DNA of 48,229 nucleotides. It comes from an uncultured Muribaculaceae bacterium (GTDB lineage: Bacteria > Bacteroidota > Bacteroidia > Bacteroidales > Muribaculaceae). The position numbers and the translations under genes are program-made. This document shows, piece after piece, positions 42,437 through 48,229 of this stretch (within the stretch, counting starts at the first letter, position 1; every line of letters begins with the position of its first letter). Where the stretch lies: the NCBI GenBank assembly GCA_947176745.1, contig CAMWRV010000018.1, forward strand, positions 1-48,229, given 5' to 3'. A model generated the notes under the pieces. It was given only the letters and a program-made list of their open reading frames with translations. It was not told the DNA's origin and ran no database searches.

Positions 42437-42444
42437 TAATTTTG
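42437..42444 (+). promoter_or_regulatory. -7 box of the mgtA-porin operon
   Basis: TAATTTTG, matching TAnnTTTG, with no -33 TTTG at the right place; the position is taken by the TCTAAT repeats, as expected for an activated promoter. The leader to the ATG at 42492 is about 40 nt. Confidence 0.6.
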
Positions 42445-42491
42445 CATCGTGATAATCAACACGAGTATTTATTCCTTAAAATTCCAGCTGT

Positions 42492-45137
42492 ATGAAAAAA
42501 AGAAAACAGACAAGCCGTTATGGATTCAACACCGAGAGGGTGTTTCTGGCGTCATCACAGCCGCTCGCCGCTGTCTACAGCTTCTTCCAGACCTCGCACA
42601 AGGGTCTGAGCACTGCCGAAGCCGAGAGAAGACTCAATGTCTGCGGCCCCAATGAAGTTCAGAAAGAGAAAAAGCGGAACGCGCTGACAATGTTTGTCAA
42701 GGCATTTATAAATCCGTTTATAGGTGTTCTGACAATGCTCGTGATCATCTCGTTTGTTCTCGACGTCGCACTTGCCTCTCCGGGAGAGAAAGACTGGACG
42801 ACCATCATTATAATCTCCACAATGGTGGTGACAAGCGCTCTGCTCAGATTCCATCAGGAATGGAAAGCCGCCAGATCGAGCGACGCCCTTCAGAAGATGG
42901 TCACAAACACATGCCAGGTGCGCAGAGAGGATACAGGCGAGACTGAGCTGCCGTTCTCTCAAGTCGTGCCGGGAGACATCATCTCACTCTCTGCGGGCGA
43001 CATGATTCCGGCCGACATGAGAATCATCGAAACTAAAGATTTCTTTGTGAGCCAGTCTTCTCTTACAGGAGAATCGGATCCGATCGAAAAGCATCCTGTG
43101 TCAAAAGCCGACAGCAAAGGGCGAGGCAGCGTGGTCGAACTCGACAACTTCTGCTTCATGGGATCGACAGTCGTAAGCGGAAGTGCCGTGGGAATATGCC
43201 ACAGCACGGGCAACGACACATATTTCGGGACGATAGCCCGAAGCATTTCGGGGCATCGTGCCGCCACCGCCTTCGACAAGGGCATCAGCAAGGTGTCATT
43301 CCTTCTCATACGCTTCATGCTTGTGATGATACCATTTGTGTTCGTGATCAACGGAATCATGAAAGGCGACTGGCTTGAGGCCTTCCTTTTCTCTGTATCG
43401 GTTGCTGTCGGCCTGACTCCAGAGATGCTCCCCATGATCGTGACCGCCAACCTGTCGAAAGGAGCTGTGGCCATGTCAAAAAAGAAGACCATCGTCAAGG
43501 ATCTCAACGCCATTCAGAATTTCGGAGCGATGGACATACTGTGCACCGACAAGACCGGAACGCTTACCTGCGACAAAATCGTTCTTGAGAAATACATCAA
43601 CGCCGACGGGAGCACGGACAACGAAAAGCGGATCCTCCGCCACGCCTATTTCAACAGTTTCTTCCAGACCGGCATGAAAAACCTGATGGACAAGGCTGTC
43701 CTCGCCCATGTCCGCGAGATCTCGCTCGAACATCTCAAAGACAATTACAGGAAGGTCGACGAAATACCGTTTGACTTCTCTCGCCGCCGCATGTCGGTAG
43801 TCGTGGAGGACAAGTCGGGCAAACGCCAGATCATAACCAAAGGAGCGGTGGAGGAAATGCTTCAGATATGCTCGCATGCCGAATCCGGAGGCAAGGTTGT
43901 CGAACTTACCGGCAGCGTCAGAGAGCAGGCTCTGAAAATGACCACCGATATGAACCGGCAAGGGATGCGTGTTCTTGCGGTAGCCCAGAAAAGCTTCGTC
44001 GACAAAGAAAGAGACTTCTGCGTTGACGACGAGAACGAAATGGTACTGATAGGCTATCTTGCGTTTCTCGATCCCCCGAAGGAATCTGCGGCCAGCGCCA
44101 TCAGAAAGCTGCATGAGAACGGCGTAGACGTCAAGATACTCTCCGGCGACAATGACGCGGTGGTGCAGACAATAGCCCGTCAGGTCGGACTCGACGCAGG
44201 GAATGCTCTGTCTGGACCGGAAATCGAGGAGATGAACGACAGTTTCCTTGAGGCAGCCGCAGCGAAAACCTCAGTTTTCTCCCGTCTGACACCCCTCCAG
44301 AAATCTCGGATCATAACCGCCCTCCAGAAACAGGGACACACAGTCGGCTTTTTAGGCGACGGCATAAACGACGCATCCGCATTGCGTCAGTCGGATATCG
44401 GCATCTCGGTCGACACCGGAGTGGATATCGCCAAGGAAAGCGCAGACATCATCCTGCTCGAAAAGGATCTTATGGTTCTTGAAGACGGAGTGATCGAAGG
44501 CCGAAAGACCTTCGGAAACATAATCAAATACACCAAGATGACGGCGAGCTCGAATTTCGGGAACATGTTCAGCGTCCTTGCAGCCAGTGCGTTCCTTCCG
44601 TTCCTTCCGATGCTGCCGATCCACCTGCTGGTCCAGAACCTGATGTATGACGTATCGCAGACCACGATTCCGTTCGACTCGATGGACAGGGAATACCTGA
44701 GCAAGCCCCGCAGATGGGACGCCTCCGATCTGAAGCGGTTTATGGTCTACATCGGACCTATCAGTTCGATATTCGACATAATATGCTTTGCCGTCATGTG
44801 GTTCGTGTTCGGTTGTGTATCGCCCGACCATCAGGCCATGTTCCAGTCAGGATGGTTTATAGTCGGCCTGCTCACGCAGACACTGATCGTGCATATGATC
44901 CGCACCCGTAAGATACCGTTCATACAGAGCCGGGCGACATGGCCTGTGCTTCTGGCGACGGCCGTCATAATGGTGCTTGGCATGATTGTCCCGTTCACGA
45001 AATTCGGCGAATATCTCGGATTCGTCTCCCTGCCGGCTTCCTATTTCCTGTGGCTTATCGGCATTCTGCTGTGCTATTGCGGACTGACACAGCTTGTCAA
45101 AGTATGGTATATCAAAAAATTCGGAAAATGGATGTAA
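42492..45137 (+). CDS. mgtA: Magnesium-translocating P-type ATPase (MgtA/MgtB type)
   Basis: An 881-residue P3B-type ATPase. N-terminal LSTAEAERRLNVCGPNEV, actuator loop SSLTGESDPIEKH, phosphorylated Asp353 in CTDKTGTLTCD, KGAVEEM, and GFLGDGINDASALRQSDIGISVDTGVDIAKESADIILLEKDL in the hinge all match MgtA rather than Ca2+ pumps. The C-terminal helices include LVQNLMYDVSQTTIPFD, the MgtA/B signature. It imports Mg2+ into the cytoplasm. It is preceded by a repeat-bearing promoter and its TAA overlaps the ATG of the next gene (TAATG). Confidence 0.93.
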   Translation: MKKRKQTSRYGFNTERVFLASSQPLAAVYSFFQTSHKGLSTAEAERRLNVCGPNEVQKEKKRNALTMFVKAFINPFIGVLTMLVIISFVLDVALASPGEKDWTTIIIISTMVVTSALLRFHQEWKAARSSDALQKMVTNTCQVRREDTGETELPFSQVVPGDIISLSAGDMIPADMRIIETKDFFVSQSSLTGESDPIEKHPVSKADSKGRGSVVELDNFCFMGSTVVSGSAVGICHSTGNDTYFGTIARSISGHRAATAFDKGISKVSFLLIRFMLVMIPFVFVINGIMKGDWLEAFLFSVSVAVGLTPEMLPMIVTANLSKGAVAMSKKKTIVKDLNAIQNFGAMDILCTDKTGTLTCDKIVLEKYINADGSTDNEKRILRHAYFNSFFQTGMKNLMDKAVLAHVREISLEHLKDNYRKVDEIPFDFSRRRMSVVVEDKSGKRQIITKGAVEEMLQICSHAESGGKVVELTGSVREQALKMTTDMNRQGMRVLAVAQKSFVDKERDFCVDDENEMVLIGYLAFLDPPKESAASAIRKLHENGVDVKILSGDNDAVVQTIARQVGLDAGNALSGPEIEEMNDSFLEAAAAKTSVFSRLTPLQKSRIITALQKQGHTVGFLGDGINDASALRQSDIGISVDTGVDIAKESADIILLEKDLMVLEDGVIEGRKTFGNIIKYTKMTASSNFGNMFSVLAASAFLPFLPMLPIHLLVQNLMYDVSQTTIPFDSMDREYLSKPRRWDASDLKRFMVYIGPISSIFDIICFAVMWFVFGCVSPDHQAMFQSGWFIVGLLTQTLIVHMIRTRKIPFIQSRATWPVLLATAVIMVLGMIVPFTKFGEYLGFVSLPASYFLWLIGILLCYCGLTQLVKVWYIKKFGKWM

Positions 45138-46213
45138 TGATGATCAACCGCGCATCTGCCCCCGGCATGCGCATGAGGCTCATATCGGCGCTCGCAGCTT
45201 TATGCTGCGGGCAAGCCGCCGGGGCCCACGATTTCGGCCTGACCTACACCTCCGAACTGCAGGCCGGACTGTCCGACAGGGCAAGATGGGTGAATCTGCT
45301 CCAGACAGACCTTACGGTCAGGCTCAACGACAATTGGCATGTCTTAGCGGGCACCGTCAGTTTATGCTCAACGGATGAAAAGCCTATTATCAATGATCTG
45401 CTGACATATTCAAATATCGACGGAGAGAACATCACTCTTGCCTTGAGCCGTGCGGGAATCAGGTATTCTCTTCGGAACTGGGAGATTTTCGCCGGGGTCG
45501 GCAACATCAACGATGCGTTTTTTGTGACACCTGTCACTTCTTTCTTCACGAACAGCAGCTGCGGTCTCGTTCCTGCCGTGGCATGCAACTTCGCGATTGC
45601 CAATTACCCGGATGCCTCACTGGGCATCGAGGGGCAGTATACCACGGGGCCATTGACGGCAAATGCAGCGGTCTACAACGGCAAAGGTTACCATGGCTTC
45701 GCCGGTCGAGACTGTGTTTTCCGGTTCTGTCCCGCATCTGACGGTATTTTCAGTATCGGAGCCGTAAATTTTCAAAGCAATGACAACAATTATAATATGG
45801 GTTTCTGTTTATCTGGCCTCGGTAGCGGCAGTGAGGATGATAGAGACCAGAATTTATTCCGGGAAGCTGAAAAAGCGGATCTCGGCAAGACGATCGAGGC
45901 GGCGTTCTGGGCGTATATCGAACAGAGACTGATCTGCGACATGTTTCTTGTCGCGCATCTTTCGGAGTGTCCGACAGTCCGGTCGGGATGCCGCCACTCC
46001 GCAGGCGCGGGTCTGTATTACAGATCGGGACGTCATGAAGCGGGAGTATATTCCCAATATGCCGCTTTCACAGATTCTTACGAGTGCGCCAATGAGCTAA
46101 CCTATAAGTATAGCATAACCGGCAATATATCACTCCAACCTGCCTTGCATTATATCAGGAACAAAGAGAAGCAAGGGTTTGCAGCCCTTATCCGCGCTGT
46201 CATATCGCTTTAG
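45137..46213 (+). CDS. Outer-membrane porin-like protein coupled to mgtA
   Basis: A 358-residue protein taken from the ATG that overlaps the mgtA stop; ATGs at 45128, 45140 and further in are also possible. A signal-like stretch (RMRLISALAALCCGQAAGAHD) precedes mature sequence beginning FGLTYTSELQAGL. The rest alternates hydrophobic and polar residues with many aromatic residues, as in beta-barrel porins, for example ALSRAGIRYSLRNWEIFAGVGNIND, and NAAVYNGKGYHGF. Loose similarity to carbohydrate-selective porin OprB-like proteins; ends in AALIRAVISL with a hydrophobic final strand. Its place behind mgtA suggests passage of Mg2+ across the outer membrane. Confidence 0.7.
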   Translation: MMINRASAPGMRMRLISALAALCCGQAAGAHDFGLTYTSELQAGLSDRARWVNLLQTDLTVRLNDNWHVLAGTVSLCSTDEKPIINDLLTYSNIDGENITLALSRAGIRYSLRNWEIFAGVGNINDAFFVTPVTSFFTNSSCGLVPAVACNFAIANYPDASLGIEGQYTTGPLTANAAVYNGKGYHGFAGRDCVFRFCPASDGIFSIGAVNFQSNDNNYNMGFCLSGLGSGSEDDRDQNLFREAEKADLGKTIEAAFWAYIEQRLICDMFLVAHLSECPTVRSGCRHSAGAGLYYRSGRHEAGVYSQYAAFTDSYECANELTYKYSITGNISLQPALHYIRNKEKQGFAALIRAVISL

Positions 46214-46359
46214 ATGCGGAAAGTCCGTTCGAGCAGACGCGCTCCTAACTTTTGCGATGCCCTCTATGCAGAAACCGAGTAATTCCATAATCCGGGTAAT
46301 TCCGAAATCAAGGTACATTCAGATGTAATATTGGTTACTACTGACATTTGTTTTGAAGC

Positions 46360-46367
46360 TAATTTTG
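46360..46367 (+). promoter_or_regulatory. -7 box of the acetyltransferase operon
   Basis: TAATTTTG 28 bases before the ATG at 46396. TTTG at 46347-46350 is too close to be the -33 element. Confidence 0.5.
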
Positions 46368-46395
46368 CATTGTGAAAACAAATGAGTCATAAAAA

Positions 46396-46959
46396 ATGAA
46401 TACAGATGTTATTGAGCGTATGAGAAACGGCGAGCACATATCAGAAACTGCTCCCGAACTTCTCTGTGACGAGATTGAGAATACCCGCCGGCATATCGCC
46501 GAACTGAATACCGGTTACCATACGGCCGCAGAGATACGGGCCATTCTGGAACGCATCTGGGGGCAGCCGCTTGACAGCTCGGTGAGGCTGTTTCCGCCGT
46601 TCTATACCGCTTTCGGGAAAATGACGACTGTAGGCAAAGAGGTTTTTATAAACTTCGGCTGCACGTTTCTCGATCAGGGCGGCATAACGCTGGAGGACGG
46701 CGTGTTTATCGGCCCCGGTGTGAAAATCGCGACCGAAGGTCATCCCGAAGAGCCGGCAAAACGACATTCTCTGATTACTGCCCCGGTTGTGATTCGCCGA
46801 AACGCCTGGATCGGAGCCGGGGCGATAATCCTGCCCGGAGTAACCGTTGGTGAAAATGCCATAGTGGCCGCCGGAGCTGTAGTAAAAAAAGATGTCGCCG
46901 ACAATACAATCGTCGCAGGAATACCGGCAAAATACATTCGCGATATAAAACAAGACTAA
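46396..46959 (+). CDS. Sugar O-acetyltransferase (maltose/galactoside type)
   Basis: A 187-residue hexapeptide acyltransferase of the LacA/Maa/NodL group. The N-terminal helical segment (ERMRNGEHISETAPELLCDEIENTRR) is the maltose-acetyltransferase domain. Left-handed beta-helix repeats follow from about residue 75 (GKEVFINFGCTFLDQGGITLEDGVFIGPGVKIATEGH), with the catalytic His in EGHPEEPAKR and the late INAWIGAGAIILPGVTVGENAIVAAGAVVKKDV-like run. It acetylates a sugar hydroxyl with acetyl-CoA. First gene of an operon: four-base gap to the hydrolase gene. Confidence 0.93.
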   Translation: MNTDVIERMRNGEHISETAPELLCDEIENTRRHIAELNTGYHTAAEIRAILERIWGQPLDSSVRLFPPFYTAFGKMTTVGKEVFINFGCTFLDQGGITLEDGVFIGPGVKIATEGHPEEPAKRHSLITAPVVIRRNAWIGAGAIILPGVTVGENAIVAAGAVVKKDVADNTIVAGIPAKYIRDIKQD

Positions 46960-46963
46960 CGTT

Positions 46964-48031
46964 ATGAAACAAAACATCTGTTCACTGATAATCGCATGTC
47001 TCTCACTAACGACAATCAATGCTCAAAACAATAATATTACAGATATGGAAAATCTCGAACTTACTTCTGAATGGGACAAAACCTTTCCTAAGAGCGACCG
47101 CGTGAATCACAAAAAAGTGACATTTGTCAACCACTACGGCATCACTCTTGCCGCCGACCTGTATGTTCCCAAAGACGCAAAGACGCCACTCCCGGCCATA
47201 GCAGTATGCGGCCCGTTTGGCGCAGTCAAGGAGCAGTGTTCCGGCCTTTACGCACAGGAAATGGCTGAACGCGGCTTCATCACTCTTGCATTCGATCCGT
47301 CATTTACAGGAGAAAGCGGAGGTCATCCCCGCTACATGACCTCACCTGATATAAACACTGAAGATTTCAGCGCAGCGGTCGATTACCTTGTAACAAACCC
47401 CTCTGTCAATCCCGAAGCTGTCGGAGTCATCGGCATATGTGGCTGGGGCGGTCTTGCCATAAATGCAGCGGCTGCCGACCCTCGTATCAAAGCCACTGTC
47501 GCTTCGACAATGTATGACATGAGCCGTGTAACCGCCAACGGATATTTCGACAGCGCCGACACTCCAGAAGACCGCGATAAACTGAAATCAGCATTGGCAG
47601 CACAGCGTACGGAGGATTTCCGCAACGGAACGCCCAAGCTTGGCGGAGGCGTACCTGACGTGCTACCCGAAGACGCTCCTAAATTCCTTCGTGACTATTT
47701 CGACTACTATAAGACACCGAGAGGCTACCACCCCAGATCGCTCAACTCAAACGGAGGACGCAACGCGACCTCACCGATTCCGTGGATAAACTTCCCGCTC
47801 ATGAGCCGTGCCAACGAGATTAAGAATGCGGTAATGATCATACATGGCGAAAAGGCTCATTCCTTCTATTTTGGAAGTGACGCCTACAAAAAACTCTCAG
47901 TAACTCCCGGACAGGACAACAACAAACTTCTTATGGTTATTCCCGGAGCCAGCCATACGGATCTTTATGACCGGAAAGACATAATTCCGTTTGATGCTCT
48001 TGTCAGATTCTTCAATGAATATCTGAAATGA
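46964..48031 (+). CDS. Secreted alpha/beta hydrolase with Cys-type nucleophile elbow
   Basis: A 355-residue protein with signal peptide MKQNICSLIIACLSLTTINAQ. The fold is the dienelactone-hydrolase/YcjY-like alpha/beta hydrolase: VTFVNHYGITLAADLYVP, PAIAVCGPFGAVKEQ, ITLAFDPSFTGES, and nucleophile elbow GICGWGG with Cys159 in the nucleophile position, as known in dienelactone hydrolase. Acid and base are likely in MIIHGEKAHS and IPGASHTDLYD. The four-base gap before it and the ATGA overlap with the next gene (48028-48031) make one operon. The substrate is unknown. Confidence 0.87.
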   Translation: MKQNICSLIIACLSLTTINAQNNNITDMENLELTSEWDKTFPKSDRVNHKKVTFVNHYGITLAADLYVPKDAKTPLPAIAVCGPFGAVKEQCSGLYAQEMAERGFITLAFDPSFTGESGGHPRYMTSPDINTEDFSAAVDYLVTNPSVNPEAVGVIGICGWGGLAINAAAADPRIKATVASTMYDMSRVTANGYFDSADTPEDRDKLKSALAAQRTEDFRNGTPKLGGGVPDVLPEDAPKFLRDYFDYYKTPRGYHPRSLNSNGGRNATSPIPWINFPLMSRANEIKNAVMIIHGEKAHSFYFGSDAYKKLSVTPGQDNNKLLMVIPGASHTDLYDRKDIIPFDALVRFFNEYLK

Positions 48032-48229
48032 AACTACCCGTTCTTTCAGGACTGATGGCCATGTTGTCAATGACAGCGTGCGCATCATGCACCACAATGG
48101 ATCATGACCCCATAAACGATTATGACTCAGATATGGATTACTCTAAATTTCCTCTTTCAGAGGGCAAGAACGGCCAGGCACCCACAATCCGCCTCAGCAG
48201 CGGATATGATATGCCGGTGGTGGGTCTCG
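48028..48229 (+). CDS. Aldo/keto reductase-like lipoprotein (partial, runs off the window)
   Basis: The visible 67 codons start with ATG overlapping the hydrolase stop (ATGA). The product has a signal MKLPVLSGLMAMLSMTAC, so the Cys at about residue 18 may be lipidated, then an acidic linker (MDHDPINDYDSDMDYSKF) and the beginning of an aldo/keto reductase barrel, TIRLSSGYDMPVVGL, comparable to LNNGVEMPVLGLGTW in the 2,5-diketogluconate reductase group. The rest is outside the window, so catalytic residues cannot be seen. A lipid-anchored, presumably exported AKR is unusual because NADPH is cytoplasmic. Confidence 0.72.
   Translation, partial: MKLPVLSGLMAMLSMTACASCTTMDHDPINDYDSDMDYSKFPLSEGKNGQAPTIRLSSGYDMPVVGL

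Overview
The window looks like a chromosomal segment of a gut Bacteroidales bacterium, most likely of the Muribaculaceae (S24-7) type. This is inferred from the moderate-to-high GC content, from Bacteroidetes-style promoters (TTTG, about 19-20 nt, then TAnnTTTG) instead of sigma70 boxes, from weak Shine-Dalgarno sites, and from the gene content: many lipoproteins, paired PepD dipeptidases, a BspA-like LRR protein, DUF4954, a SpmA-SpmB fusion and a split ThrE. No integrase, transposase, phage module or CRISPR array was seen. Most of it is ordinary core chromosome with a few accessory islets.

Layout. 1-7.5 kb (minus strand): a truncated tRNA-Thr, glmS, a small lipoprotein, a NYN-domain protein, and a pepD / muramidase lipoprotein / pepD operon. 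7.6-11.6 kb (plus): a tiny putative membrane peptide, an OmpH/Skp-like lipoprotein, hflX, and a DUF4954 beta-helix protein coupled to hflX. 11.7-19.4 kb: valS (minus), ald (plus), an esterase with a C-terminal PepSY-like domain (minus), and an LRR protein (minus). 19.5-23.2 kb (plus): trpS, a SpmAB-like membrane protein and sdaA. 23.2-27.0 kb (minus): a 49-residue peptide, a degenerate-C39/VKOR membrane protein and a CPHC thioredoxin in one overlapping operon, then a GNAT enzyme, a SemiSWEET protein and a two-gene ThrE exporter. 27.2-34.2 kb: a TSCPD protein, an O6-alkylguanine-DNA alkyltransferase, a LytTR regulator and LytS-like kinase, an RND pump without partner genes, and a lipoprotein hydrolase. 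34.4-35.4 kb: a four-helix-bundle protein and a macro-like protein. 35.5-40.3 kb: a PMCA-type Ca2+ ATPase and poxB, divergent from a regulatory region with a large palindrome. 40.3-46.2 kb: an OmpR/HisKA two-component system, an MgtA-type Mg2+ ATPase and a coupled outer-membrane porin-like protein. 46.4-48.2 kb: an acetyltransferase, an alpha/beta hydrolase and the start of an aldo/keto reductase lipoprotein.

Three points stand out. (1) The thioredoxin / C39-like-VKOR / 49-aa peptide operon is joined by ATGA and TAATG overlaps and looks like a small redox-linked peptide system. (2) Four copies of TCTAAT/C spaced exactly 11 bp lie directly upstream of the mgtA-type gene and next to an OmpR-family regulator whose kinase has an acidic sensor domain. 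This predicts a PhoPQ-like Mg2+ circuit that also drives an outer-membrane channel. (3) A 44-bp palindrome covers the predicted poxB promoter. Several short tandem duplications (18-30 bp) also recur, two of them spanning stop codons and one adding a heptad to a histidine kinase linker.
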